From Dryas octopetala (lineage: Eukaryota; Streptophyta; Magnoliopsida; Rosales; Rosaceae), in assembly GCA_963921425.1 (NCBI GenBank), contig OY992838.1, forward strand, positions 16,120,001 to 16,184,000: a DNA stretch of 64,000 nucleotides. Direction: 5' to 3'. Under the pieces are notes generated by a model. The model worked only from the letters and a program-made list of their open reading frames with translations, ran no database searches and was not told where the DNA came from. Shown here one piece after another: positions 12,176 through 23,975 of the stretch; positions within the stretch are counted from its first letter, which is position 1; every line of letters starts with the position of its first letter. A program made the translations under genes and the position numbers.

Positions 12176-12283
12176 TGCAACTGTGTATAGACGAAAGGGT
12201 AATTACATTCTCAGACTAATAAATACAAGTTCCTGTTTAACAATCAGGTTTTGACATGCAATTCAAAATTACAGTATTTGACA
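12176..12283 (+). repeat. Direct repeat at right side of the palindrome array
   Basis: This is the partner of 10,626-10,733: AACTGTGTATAGACGAAAG, then CAATCAGGTTTTGACATGCA. A third, more diverged copy lies at 7045-7110. Confidence 0.8.
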
Positions 12284-13555
12284 AGTCTGGAGATGCGCCA
12301 GAGGTTCATTTTTTTTTCAACTTGGGTGGGTTAATTTTATATTTTGGGTGAGGATGGAATTTTGGTTTCAATTTCAATATTTTGTGTTTTAATTTTTTTG
12401 TTTTAGTGATTTTCAGTTTTAGTTTTTTGAATTTTAAATTTTGTAGGGGGTTTTTTTTAGATCAAATTTTTTTGGGTATTAAGTATTAACAAGTTTAATT
12501 AAAAACCTTATACTAAAAGTCTAAAACTATATACATTACACATTTACATGTGTTTTACATTTTTAATTCATATATACCATATACACTATACAGTACTATA
12601 CCCTAGAACTATAATAATTAATAAGTATAATGTATATAGGGTAAAGTGTATACCCTAAACCCAATAAAATGACCCTATACCCTAATAATAAGTATATAGG
12701 GTTTAGGATATAGGATATCGGGTTTAAGTTTAAGTTTCTAATTTGACCAAAACCCAAACCACCCATATTTATACATTTGACGGTAAGTTTAAGTTGAGTT
12801 GGACACATGCTATAGATCGTGATTGCGTGTCCAACTATGATTGTCAAACAGGGGTGCCAAACGATTACTTTGATATAGCAATTGCACATCATGCTCTAAA
12901 GAATTGACAATGCATCAATATTGTATCAAAATGTTTAGGCATTCTTGAGTTGGGTAAAATTTGTTGAATATCAAGTACCCAAAAGTGCCAATACACATGC
13001 TTGTATTTTGCTGCCCCTTTATGTATTAACCAAAATCTTTTTCTGTTTTTTAATCATTGAATAATGCTGGTAAAATTGGGATCCTAAGCAGTCATATTGT
13101 TACATAGCCTGTCGAATCGTTTAAAATCATTTAAACAGATCAAACGCAATGGATGAATTGTCAAAAGAACAAAGCAAATGCCATTTGTTTTTTCAGCCCA
13201 ACTGATATCCAAAACAAGATTGGAAATCGTAATCAAGTTTTTCGATGTATAAAACCTCCTGAAACTGATATAAATAAACAAGATTATACATGTCAATTTT
13301 TAATGGGATTTGGATGTTATAAATGTTATTTATATTCCATTCTCTCATAAAAATCCATCCATTCAACAAAAATCCATCCATTCATAAAAAATTTTATCCA
13401 TTCATTTAACTAATCAATATTTGTTCAAATACATGTTCCAAAAGTACGGAGAGTTTCAGAGACCAATTTTGATCCTTGGAGAACATAATGGGACCATTGG
13501 AAGTGGTTTGGAAAATATCAGCAACTAGCTTGAACACACTTGGTATGAAATACTA
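12284..13555. other. AT-rich sequence with telomere-like degenerate motifs
   Basis: No gene is supported. Between about 12,590 and 12,730 the sequence repeats ACCCTA, TATAGGGTTTAGG and TATAGGGTAAAG, resembling a decayed interstitial telomere-like tract of the plant TTTAGGG type, although the spacing is irregular. Near 13,355-13,405 an ATCCATTCA motif repeats four times. Confidence 0.5.
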
Positions 13556-13712
13556 GTCAATCTTCATGTGTTGATTGCTGAGACGTTGCAGACCACACAA
13601 TGGCAAGATACTCTGCCTCTGCAATAGGTCTGGAGGCAAGGTTGCTTCTTCACACAATTTTAACATGAAGATATACAGTGAGCGAACAGAACTACCAACC
13701 CAATTTGCATTC
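13556..13712 (-). pseudogene. Ty1/copia RNase H relic
   Basis: On the minus strand NANWVGSS resembles the RNase H entry motif DADWAG. One frame later KKQ appears, and in a third frame NLASRPIAEAEYLAIVWSAT matches the copia signature SRSxAEAEY. Two frameshifts are therefore needed within 150 bases. It is a short decayed piece of a copia polyprotein, lying immediately downstream of the next minus-strand reading frame. Confidence 0.72.
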
Positions 13713-13967
13713 ATTAGTTTGTTTTCAATAATAGAGCCTTTTAGATCCCAATTCAAAAACTTCATGAGATAGCAAAGAAATACATAAGATAGCACAAGAT
13801 ACATGATTATTCAATTATAACTGCTGAAAATGGCAACAAAACAAGTAAAAAAGTACTGTGTGACATTTACTAAAGAAATCGGAATATTAATGTGTGATTT
13901 AACTTCTCAATGTTATCTGCTATATGATACTTAGGTTATACCAGACAGAAGGATAAAAGAGTAGTAC

Positions 13968-15770
13968 TTATCTCGGTGGTATAAGCTTCTGTGCTTCTTT
14001 TCCTCAGTTTGTCATGCTGGTCAATAATTCTGAAAAACAGAGAAAAGAAAAGTGGTAAGCATGCTAAATACTTGCTAAAGAAAAGTGGTAAGCATGCATA
14101 TACTTGCTAAAGTGGGAGACTTGAATATATTGTGCCCTGGAAGAATTTCATGCTCATATATTGTCTGAACACCCATGCCCAAAATTTTTAATCATGGAAT
14201 AGATTTAGTCTCTAGTTGTTAAAGTCAAAAGCGGCTGCCAAGTCCATGCAAAAAGTCTGAATTACTAGTGACCTTCCCATTTCTTAGCAAAAACTCAGAT
14301 GAAGGGCCTTCGTTTTCTCTTCTCTACCTCTCTTACTCCAATTTTTAGTCATGAATTTGACCAGTGCAGCTGATACCATATCTCCATCACAATTCATCAT
14401 AGAATGTTTTTGCAGCATTCTTGTAACAATCTCATAAGAATAAATTCAGTATCACATATAATCATTTACTTCAAAAAAAAAATGTTAAATCTTGTAAAGA
14501 AACATGACCTGACAAACATAGAGGGAGCATTAAGACAGGAGCTCTGCATTTCATGAAACCTAGAGGTGTGGAGGTCAATTGTTGAACTCTCAGAGATTAA
14601 AATAAATGAATTACCATGAATCTGTTCCTTATGCTCAGTTGCAGTTTGAAACAATCCCGCATTGAATATCTGAACATATTTTGATGAGTTAATAGATGAT
14701 GCTATACATAATGCTTCAAAATATGAATTAAAATTGAACCACGTATGCAATTCAAATAGGTCGATAACATGTCATGCTATCACAGAATAAAAGAAGAGGT
14801 CCAGTGGCATGTTTTTGTATCAAGCACAAAGGTACAAAAACCATTTAAGCAATTATATGTAAGGTCCTATAGCATGTAGTTTTCACTACTTGCAGTGATC
14901 TACAATACCCGAGTACAGGACCCAAAAACACGTATCTAACCATTGTAAAATACTACAATGCTTAGATGGGAAAGAAATCTTTAATGCAAATTTATTATTT
15001 AAGAAATAACCAATCAGAAATGGAGCCAATAAAGTAAGCCAGAAATTGTAATGCCCTACTAAGAATTGGTTGATTACATGCACTGATCCAATCTACCATT
15101 TTCTTCTATTAAAACCTTGAACTAAAATATAAAATTGGTCTTTCAATAACAATAGAAAAAAGCATCAACATCAGCAGATTAGAGAAGAGCAAGCACATGG
15201 CCATAGGAAATATGCTCTCTACACAAATAATAGGAAAAATAAGATGCGGGATTAGCCTTGAACTCCAGAACAAACATACACAAAACTAAAACTTCAGACA
15301 ATTTTTATCTCCCTGATAACATTAGATTCAGAGAACGTAACAGTATAGGTAATGCAGGTACACATAGTTGCACATATCATATATTCCTGCATCAAGGCAG
15401 CATACAAAACTGTACCCATACATACCAACATGTATCCAGTTTAAGGATAGAAAAAAACATACCAACAGATCATCCTCCTGGACTCTGTGCTGCTATATGT
15501 GAAAACCCAAATCGAGAAAAAAACCAATTACATTTTCTGGCATAGCAAGAAAAACCAATTCCTCTGAAATCCATATAAGTAAGAGAATTTAAATACACAA
15601 ATTTCAGAAAGCCATTGCAAGGTAATTGACAAGATTGACAATCTCTCTATGAGGACGCAATTATACCTCTGTAATGATCCGGTAGTGACCATGACCTGAT
15701 ACCTGATCCCCGAGAGAGACCTCGAAGTCGCTAGAAAACTCAGATCGCCGGCGAAGGGGTTGGATCTGTT
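13968..15770 (-). CDS. Unrecognised spliced gene, partial
   Basis: Three minus-strand exons join cleanly. The first, ending at 15,667, reads LRRRSEFSSDFEVSLGDQVS then GHGHYRIITE to a GTATAA donor (phase 0). Its start is unclear because a TGA lies shortly upstream in this frame. The second (14,509-14,669) follows TGTTCAG and encodes IFNAGLFQTATEHKEQIHGN to NAPSMFV, ending in phase 2. The third (13,968-14,029) follows a TTTTTCAG acceptor, completes R and reads IIDQHDKLRKRSTEAYTTEI before a GTACTA donor. Consistent phases, strong acceptors and a GC-rich, pyrimidine-rich 5' region (15,700-16,080) suggest a genuine gene. I do not recognise the product. Downstream exons may have been replaced by the copia relic. 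Confidence 0.5.
14760..15660. other. Probable intron of the unrecognised gene
   Basis: AT-rich sequence between exons 1 and 2 of the preceding model, with no coding or repeat signal that I can support. Confidence 0.4.
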
Positions 15771-16249
15771 CTCCTTTGATTCTCCTTCATGATTGAATTT
15801 TAGGACTAAAGGAGGACACCCAGACGATCAGTGAGTCGAGAGGACGATGTCTTGGGTGGTCGGTGTCGCAACTCCGCCGGAGAAGGCGGATGGCCGTCAT
15901 GAATATTTGGGGCCGATTTTGCCAACGTTGCTGCCGGACGGCTGGGTTTTGATTGGAGAAAGTGTACGGGAGAGAGAGGGTAAAGATTAAGAAGCAAATG
16001 AGATCTGCGTTTTTTGTTTGCCCTGACTCAGAAGGATTTTTTTTTTTTTTTTCAGAGGTTATTTCTTTCTCTCTCATTATGGGCTACCGATTCAGCCCTT
16101 GTTTTTTTCTCATCCGTTAGATCAAATATATCTCATCCAACGGTCAAGACTCTGAAGACATAGTATGCCTGCAGTCATTATAGAATTTCTGACAATTAAT
16201 ACTATTAAGAAATTAAAGAGAGAAAAACAATTAAATACAGCAGCAATTA
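15771..16249. other. Probable 5' region of the unrecognised gene
   Basis: GC-rich to about 15,960, then an uninterrupted T tract at about 16,038-16,051 followed by a CT-rich stretch. Open frames here lack motifs. The last part repeats the phrase AATTAATACTAT(C/T)AAGAAATT twice, just before duplication A begins. Confidence 0.4.
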
Positions 16250-16299
16250 ATACTATCAAGAAATTGAAAAAATATAAGAAACTAACTTCGTATTTGTAT

Positions 16300-16565
16300 A
16301 TTTCAAGAACGAACCAATGTCACCATGGTGGAATGGTGAATATTTGAACTGAGGTTCAGCCAACAGTATTTTAATAAAATCTTGAAAATCTTCAATGTCA
16401 TTGCACTTCACCGATTCCCAGTCCATATCAGTATATTCCTCTCTCAAATGTCCAATGTTTATAAGTGCCCATTTATCTTCTCTTACCACATAACTTCTTT
16501 TGTCTAATAAGCTTCCATGGACTCGCCCACCTTTGTGGAGATATTCCAAGCCTGTAAGGATTATG
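16300..16565 (-). pseudogene. Protein kinase-like exon fragment
   Basis: The minus strand after a GTGTGCAG acceptor reads IILTGLEYLHKGGRVHGSLL then DKRSYVV and WALINIGHLREEYTDMDWES, followed by FQDFIKILLAEPQFKYSPFH. The spacing GLEYLHxxGxVHGxL resembles kinase subdomain VI, with HGS where an active kinase has HRD, so it is at best pseudokinase-like. Parts recur at 16,990-17,150 (minus) and 17,159-17,310 (plus). The copies carry substitutions that create a stop in the second (YTDIY then TAG). No flanking exons are evident. The assignment rests on one short motif and is tentative. Confidence 0.5.
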
Positions 16566-16733
16566 CTGCACACAAAAAATAGAAAACAATCAATCATGTC
16601 AAAGTAAAAGAGTTGGAGAAGGAGGACAAATATGATACACAAATCAAATTAGAGGGAGTACCTTATATTTTCTACCATTTGAAATACTTTTTCCATCTTC
16701 GTTTTAAACTAATCCATCTTCCAGTCATTTAAA

Positions 16734-17523
16734 AGTTCAAGATTGATTATTTCAACAACCAAAATACAGTGGTGGAATTTCAAGATGGAAAACCAATGAT
16801 GGGAAAAGTAGTGGAGTACGATGAATCACAAAAGGAGAATGCTAGCAGATATTTCCAAAATGCAAAGCAATTCAGCCACGTGGCATTTCTAGATGTACAT
16901 GGCATAAACTAAGATGCAAAAACCGGCAAATGGTATATCTTGTACCAAGACTTTAGGTGTCATTTAAATGACTAGAAGATAAATTTTTAAACTGAGGTTC
17001 AGCCAACAGTATTTTAATAAAATCTTGAAAATCTTCAATGTCATTGCACTTCACCAATTCCTAGTAGATATCAGTATATTCCTCTCTAAAATGTCCAATG
17101 TTTATAAGTGCCCATTTATCTTCTCTTACCACATAACTTCTTCTGTCTAATAAGTGTCCACTTATAAACATTGGACATTTTAAAGAGGAATATTTAAAAT
17201 TGGTGAAGTGCAATAACATTGAAGATTTTCAAGATTTTATTAAAATACTGTTGGCTGAACCTCAGTTCAAATATTTATCTTCCAGTCATTTAAATGACAC
17301 CTAAAGTCTTGATACAAGATGTACCATTTGCCGGTTTTTGCATCTTAGTTTATGCCATGTACATCCAGAAATGCCACATGGCTGAATTGCTTTGCATTTT
17401 GGAAATATCTGCTAGCTTTCTCCTTTTGTGATTCATCGTACTCCACTACTTTTCCCATCATTGGTTTTCCATCTTGAAATTCCTCCACTGTATTTTGGTT
17501 GTTGGAATAATCAATCTTGAACT
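16734..17523. repeat. Long inverted repeat with 48-bp spacer
   Basis: The left arm (16,734-17,110) and right arm (17,159-17,523) are reverse complements with few mismatches. They begin AGTTCAAGATTGATTA and end TAATCAATCTTGAACT. The arms contain pieces of coding-like sequence: FQDGKPMMGKVVEYDESQK, then YFQNAKQFSHVAFLDVHGIN, plus KTGKWYILYQDFRCHLND and part of the kinase-like exon. A transcript across it would fold into a hairpin of about 370 bp. In copy B only the inner part of the left arm remains. Confidence 0.93.
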
Positions 17524-19235
17524 TGCAGATACAAACCCCATACAACTGCAAAAAAAAAAAAAAAAAAAAAAAAAATAGAGAGAGAGGTGATTAGCCAAAT
17601 TAAAGTTGGTGCTTTGGAGAAGGAAAAACTGTCAGGAGAGAGGACTGCTAGGGTTAACACTTTAGATACTGATGCATTTAATGTGGATTTAAAATTTTAA
17701 ATCAACAAAAGTGTGGATTCTCTAGTGGCTCTGGGCCAGTTTAAAGAAACTTGAATTTGAGAAAAATGAAGAAAATAAAAGAAATTGAAAGGGAAAAATA
17801 AAGTGTAAAGATAAATTCTTGGTCCTTAAATAGCTAGGATACCTGATTCACATCATCGTCTAGTCTTTTTCTTTTTTTGGTGTTTTCTATCATATTCTCT
17901 TACAGCCTATTTCCCATATATCTGCCACGAATGTATTCAAAAAATTTATAAATAGAAATTAAAAAAAAAAAAGACATTATTGAACTATCTACAACCCTAT
18001 TACTAATCCAATCACTAATACATGGGCCAACAATGAAGAACAAGACAAAACTACTGTTGAATAAAAAAAATCACAATAAATTTGACAATATGATAGGCCG
18101 AAAACAAGAATAAAATAATTAAAATAAAATAAAGTCACACTACTTGGCTTTATTAAAAACGAGACACATCCATGTTCCAAAAAACGAAAAAATAATGGAT
18201 CTACATTTTGTTACACCTTTCTGTTGGCCTTATCTCTTTAAGGAAAGAAACAATAATAACATAAAATTAAGAGGAAAAAACTACACTCCTAAAATTTAGT
18301 GCGAATTTCAGAGAACTACCACTGTCCATGCTTAATTTTTTGGCCTCTACAACCACTGAGACATTTTTATTTTATATACAGAGCACTACTCAAATTATGT
18401 AGATTTAAGGCCTCAGACTAAGACTTACTTGGTGTTGGTATTGAGGAACATTTGGTGTCACAATAATGCATATGTGTTAGTGACAGCAATTACAAGATAG
18501 CAGAGTTTAGCACACAAAATAAAGATATCTAAAATACAAAAAATTACCCCCAGACAGTGATAGATAGATATTAAATGCCAATGCATGATGAACAAAGGAT
18601 CTCAAAGAATAAACATTAGAGTAAATATCAAGTTTGCTTTAAAATTCAAGGCAATTAATAGAATTTATAGTGGATGATTAAATTGTTACATAAGAAAAAT
18701 TTTTGATCCTAGTGGTAGGTCTTGACCTCTTAAGTACTCTTTTGTTCGCTCTACTTGTCAAGTAAACTGTAAGACCAAACAAGACCATATTCCATTATCC
18801 ATGTGAAGGAAAGAAAGGTGCATATACGAGTTAACCAGATATGGACTAAGACTCTATTGTCACATGTTTTAATTATCCAACCTTAAGGTCTAAAATTTAC
18901 AATTAAGAAATTTAAAAACAACCCAAAATTTCTTTTCTTTACCCAGAATTTAAGATCAACCTGGTAAGAATTACAAAAACATGAATTTATTGAAATCCAA
19001 TCAATATGCAAGGCAAAGAACACGAATTTTGTCAAAGCCCAAGCATAAAAGAAAACAAATAAATATGAAATTCAAAATAAAGAATCAAAATTCATGCCCA
19101 TTAATAAAAAATTAAAAATTGAACCAAGCCCAGCAAGAATCATGAACAATGTTGAAAAATTAGGAATTCATGTAAAATAAACATACCCATGATCAAGAGA
19201 GACCAACCAAGTCAATAATCATCAAAGGAAAACGC
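17524..19235. other. Duplicated AT-rich sequence, no gene
   Basis: A run of A occurs near 17,551-17,575, followed by non-coding AT-rich DNA that is shared with copy B. Short minus-strand frames here are hydrophobic and featureless. Confidence 0.55.
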
Positions 19236-19238
19236 TAA

Positions 19239-19925
19239 GAGCATGTATAATGGCATAGCTAAATGCTATGCTACATGCTAAATATAGCAGAATTGATAAA
19301 AAAGCTTGTTACAATGACATATCTAAATTTAGCATTTGTTATGCTATTGCTAAATTTTTCACTATATATAGCAGAAAATTTAGCAATTATTATTGAGGAA
19401 CTCAAGAAAAAAGTGAACTCATCATCTAAAAAGTATGGGTAAAGAAAAAATAAAAAAACTAAGTGAAAGAAAGTAATTAGTTGAAAAAGTGTTGGGTCCC
19501 AGAGAGAGAGAGATAGATGAAATGATATTCATGTGGGTGGAAAAGGTTGCAACAAAATGCATGAGGATGGGCAGTTGTTATGGGTTGATTGGTCATGTAT
19601 TCCAATGTTACAATTCTTAAATTTGACTTTGACAAGAAAAATAATAAAATATTAATTTGGGTATTAAAATAATAATATTTAAATATATTTAATATTGAGC
19701 TCATATTAAAGATCTCATTAAAATATTTACAATAATATAATTATTAAAATAATTTAATATATTAAATTTAATTTATAACGATATGTATGAATATATTAAA
19801 AATATAAACATACTAACATATAGCTATAGTTTTTGTGCCATTGGAACAAAAAGCATAAAAGCTATTGCTAAATACTAAAAGTCATGCTAAATATAACATA
19901 TAGCAAAAAGCCATTGTACATGCTC
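19239..19925. mobile_element. PIF/Harbinger-like MITE (copy A)
   Basis: The ends are inverted: GAGCATGTATAATGGC at the left and the inverse of GAGCATGTACAATGGC at the right, flanked by the 3-bp target duplication TAA (19,236-19,238 and 19,926-19,928). A TAA duplication and short inverted ends fit Tourist/PIF-Harbinger MITEs. The interior is AT-rich and rich in TTTAGCATA and GCTAAAT motifs that extend the terminal pairing. There is no transposase. Confidence 0.82.
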
Positions 19926-19928
19926 TAA

Positions 19929-20539
19929 AGGAGTGTCCCAGAGAAGCCACGCCACCGCCATGGTTCGGAAGAAGAAAACCCTCATGAGGTGGAAAGGAGC
20001 AAGGCAGCCCACAAAAATCCCAAGATCTCGTCACATTGTCACCGAGCAAAAACCACCACCACTAAAGTTGCCAGAAAGGCACTAAAAAGGCCAAGAGAAG
20101 CCAAGGAAGATGGAGGTGCGAACACCCGTGCCGAAGCGCACATATTTGATGATATAGCGACTGATTCGCTTTTGTGACAACCACGATCCAACTATCTTCG
20201 CCGAAGATCAAAGAGGAGTCTCGAATCTGACGAAGATGACAGGGCGGGAAGCGGAGAGTGACAAAAGTAGTGGCCACCTGATACTTGGTGGTCAGAACTT
20301 GAGGAGAAGAAAAAAGGGAGGAGAGACCTCCAGATTTGAGTATAGAGCTCAAGCAAATTCACCACAAGAGGGTCAAGCAAACTCTCAAAAAGAGAGAACG
20401 AAGAACCAGGGAGTGAGATGGGAGGGAGAAAAGGGTGGAGGCGAGTGAGAGATTGGCAAGAAGGGGGGGAAGATGGGTGGAGGCGAATGAGAGATTGACA
20501 GGAAGGGGGAAGGTGGGAGGGGGTGTTATTTATTTACCT
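19929..20539. other. GC-rich purine-rich block of unknown nature
   Basis: Both strands have open frames of 60-96 codons that are preserved in copy B (63,022-63,481). The plus frame is lysine/arginine-rich and the minus frame serine/leucine-rich. No motif is recognisable. Preservation is expected from the recent duplication and is not evidence of coding. GGGAGG and GGCGAGTGAGAGATTG motifs repeat near 20,420-20,520. Confidence 0.45.
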
Positions 20540-21720
20540 CAAGTGTAAGGTTGTTAAGTTTTAGTATGAAAATAGAAGTAGAGGATTGTCGTACCCAAGA
20601 GATTGGATTGAGACTTCAACCACAAGCTAGATTAATTTTAAGGTTATAAAACTAACAAACAACCTACCATGTACTATGCAAAGCCAAGACTAAACATAAT
20701 AGTATGTGTAAATGTATAGTGTTGAGTTGTTGTTTGGTTGATTGGTTAATTGATGATAAATAACACTAAAATTTGAAATTCACAAATGGAAATGTTAGCA
20801 AATTCAAGTACAAGTTAAATTCAATGATGATGAAGGTACGTTTGAGGTTATTATGAATTCACACTAACAATCTCATGTAACAAACAATGCAATTAGTGAT
20901 TATGTCAAATTAGATATATTAGATTCCCTCCTAATCCTCAGCCAAAGTGAATTAGGGCACATTCACATTCATGTTATCAACTACCCCAACCAAGGTGATG
21001 GCTAACTACCTAAGATTTATGCCATAGCAAACCCTAGGTGCATAAAGTTCTAAGGATGAGATATCCAAGCAATTAAAACAATCCAACTAAGATGTTTTTA
21101 AATTACCACACTCTTATGCAACATGCTTTAGAAACTAAAGGTTTCCAATTTTTAATTTCTACATGACAACATTTCTTATATGCACAAGTGGTAAATTCAC
21201 ACTTATAAGCCATAATCTTTAAACTAGCATAAGAGCATACATATCCAAAATGACATTTATATCACAAATCACAAAATGATATCTAACTATATAAGATTCA
21301 TGCCATAGCAAACGTACCCTAGGTGCATAAAGTTCTAAGGATGAGAAATCCAAGCAATTAAAACAATCCAACTAAGATGCTTTTAAATTACCACTAAAAT
21401 GAATACTATATAGTAATACTCTAAAACTATCTAGACATGAGGAGGTGGGTTCCTGCGATTGTGGCAGCTGGGCTAGCTGATGGGTTCTTTCATTTTTTTT
21501 ATGTTTTGGTTTTAAATTATTTTTATCTTTTAACAACAAAATTGAATTACATCTAGATCCCTGTGGAATCGACCTAGATAGTTGCATGCTATACTATTAA
21601 GATTCGTGCACTTGTGAGTTTTAGCTTGGTTATAGTTAATCATTTAGGTTAACTTGAATCTTAACAACAAGTTTTTGGCCATTCACGTGAGTACGTCCCA
21701 AATCGCGTTGGGACTGAGTT
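20540..21720 (+). repeat. LTR-like region of a Ty3/gypsy-type element
   Basis: The stretch has features common in long plant gypsy LTRs: ATTGTCGTACCCAAGAGATT near the start and, near the end, CCCTGTGGAATCGACC followed by AACAAGTTTTTGGC. It contains an imperfect direct duplication of about 110 bases (about 21,012-21,133 and 21,290-21,393), with CCCTAGGTGCATAAAGTTC in both. I cannot define LTR ends or a target duplication, so the label is provisional. Confidence 0.4.
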
Positions 21721-21949
21721 TTTGGTGCGCCTTCACTCACACAACCAGCGCCTTTTAGCCTGGCTAATTTTCTGATGTCCGATCAACTCTAATCAACGCT
21801 CCAGATCGCGCCACATCAGCGATTCGGTTAGGCAATTTCAATTTTCTTATTTTTCTAAATTTCTACAAACTTAAATGATTCAGCAGAATACATCTATGCT
21901 TCGAAACATCAGCCGAAGTATCCTACAAACTCGTATGACTGTGTACTAT

Positions 21950-22073
21950 TTGACTTCCAAAATTTTTAAAATTATTACTTCCTGAGCTCTTTCTTATTTT
22001 TGGCGGAGGAGCTTCGATGATGGACCTGATCTTATTTTTGTCAACCTCAATGCCTCTTTGGTAACAAGGAAAC
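21950..22073 (-). pseudogene. Ty3/gypsy pol relic, downstream part
   Basis: The minus strand continues the reverse transcriptase of 26,805-27,750 after the LTR-element insertion. LVTK is followed in the next frame by RGIEVDKNKIRSIIEAPPPK, the conserved stretch between reverse transcriptase and RNase H in gypsy elements. The frame changes within LVTK/RGIEVD and coding similarity fades by about 21,950. Confidence 0.85.
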
Positions 22074-23975
22074 TGTAACACCCCGAACCTCGGGCCCATA
22101 AATGCACTGAAACCTTGACATTTAAACCTCTTTTCAAAGAATGAGCCATGCACTTAATATAATAAATAAATACGTTAAATAAATCAGAGTGTGAGCCCAA
22201 AACATTTATGTAAAATTGACTGTATAAAATCAGTTAAATCAAATTTAAAATAAGTCCCACTGCCTCGTCTTCTCCTCACTGCCTCCTCAGCCTGCTTAAC
22301 CTGCAAAACACCAATAACCACACTGCACCATATCCATGGTACACCGGGTCATTCGAACAAATAACCCGGTAAGCTCACTAGAGCTCGTATGAGTGAAATA
22401 ACGAAATAATTAACCTTAATAATATCCTCAATTTCCATACTCAAAATAATCCACAAGAGTATCCATAATTACTCAATCCCATCACAAATTCATCAACAAA
22501 TATTCAAGCATCAAGATAAATATAGTTCCTCAAATTCACATCTTAAATCCCATCAATAAATAATAATCCTCATTCTGGCAAATCAATTGCCTAAACGTCA
22601 ACTATTAACCTCAATCTCGAATCGTTCACATCCTAACTCATAACCTCAATGCATAAACCATTCATCAATTCCATCCTCAAGATTCAAGCCTAGACTTACC
22701 CAGTCCTAGTCAAATCAAATCCTAGCAAACAAATGCACACAAGCACACAAAGCAACGAAATAGACTATCTAATTTCACTCACAGTCTAACCACGCGAAAA
22801 GACCGAAACGCCCTTCTTGGCTCCTTTGCTCGGATCTCAAATCCGGCAGCATAACGACATCGGGAATGAGATTTCCCAAGCCCGTGTACCTGTTAAGACC
22901 AGACAATCCATAAATACAATTCAGAAACACAATTGGGCCACTGAACGACCGAAACGGGCGGCCGCCACCACACACGGTGGCTGCCCCACCCCAAACAACA
23001 CACAAATTCACACCAAAAACAACGACGAACCTTGAAAAGACTCCAGGAGTTTCCGAAGAGGCACAACGATCGAGAAAAACCACCAAAGTCGCCGCCACAC
23101 AAGGCGGAGCTACAGTGGCCGCGGCTGCAAAATAGGGGCATCGAAATCGAATCACAAATGGGTCAAACTAAGTACACAGACACGAAGGAGACGTCGAGAG
23201 GAGCCAAAACGATACCTGGGTCGACAGCCAATTCTCGCCGGAAATGGCCGAAACTGGCCGGAGAAGACGATCGGACAACCATCTTCGATCCACCGCCGTT
23301 TGAGGTCATCGGAGCATGGGGTAAACACTGGGAGACTCGCTGTGGCCTGGGGAAGAGAACCTAGGTGGTCCGGCGCCGCGATTTGGCCGGAAAATGCGAG
23401 ATCGCCGACGAGAGGCTCGGCCCTGTTTTGCGTCGTTTCTCCGTCGTGGATGATCGGCCGGAAAAATGAAGGCCACTGGGAGAGAGAGAGAAGGGAGGCG
23501 AGCAGCATGGGCTAAACACCCAGCCCAACCGCCGCCGGACGCGCCGCCACGCGCCGGTGGCAGGAACGGCGAGGGTGAGGGGCGAGAGAGAGGCAGACGC
23601 GCGGAGAGGGAGAGAGAGAGAGAGAGAGAGAGAGTGTGTCTGTTATAAAAATCTGAAATTTTGGGTTTTTAAACCACTTTCGTAAAAATTACAAATTTGC
23701 CCTTTACTTCAAAAGCTCGTAACTTTCAAACCATAACTCCAATCGATGCATGCCGCGTGTCTACGAACTCGTGGGATCGAGACCTTTCCAACATGCCCAA
23801 AGTCCAAGGCGAAAGCCCACTAGTTTTAAAAGTCAACTTTTTGTCGCGCCCAATTTAACACAAAATTTTAAAAATTAACCCAAAACCTCTTTAAATTCTA
23901 AATAAATTCCCAAAATCCTTAAAATAAATTCTCAAAACATTTAAAATAAATCTTTGAAAAATACGGGGTCTTACA
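22074..23975 (-). repeat. 3' LTR of the nested element
   Basis: On the minus strand it starts TGTAAGACCCCG and ends CGGGGTGTTACA. A GC-rich central part (about 22,900-23,600) carries open frames on both strands and a GA microsatellite near 23,608-23,633. Confidence 0.94.

Larger units (their letters stand above)
16250..20967 (+). repeat. Segmental duplication, copy A
   Basis: The sequence from ATACTATCAAGAAATTG onward recurs in the same orientation from 59,924 to the end of the window, with only scattered substitutions and small indels. The offset is about 43,031-43,034 for most of the length. Copy A has about 643 bases (16,347-16,989) that copy B lacks, bounded by a direct repeat starting AACTGAGGTTCAGCC. 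Both copies include the kinase-like exon edge, part of the inverted repeat, the MITE and the start of an LTR-like region. The true right end cannot be seen because copy B is cut by the window edge. Confidence 0.95.

Noticed and set aside
19989..20448. Duplicate basic and serine-rich frames conserved between copies A and B
   Set aside because: The whole surrounding non-coding DNA is equally conserved, so this is recent duplication rather than selection on a protein.
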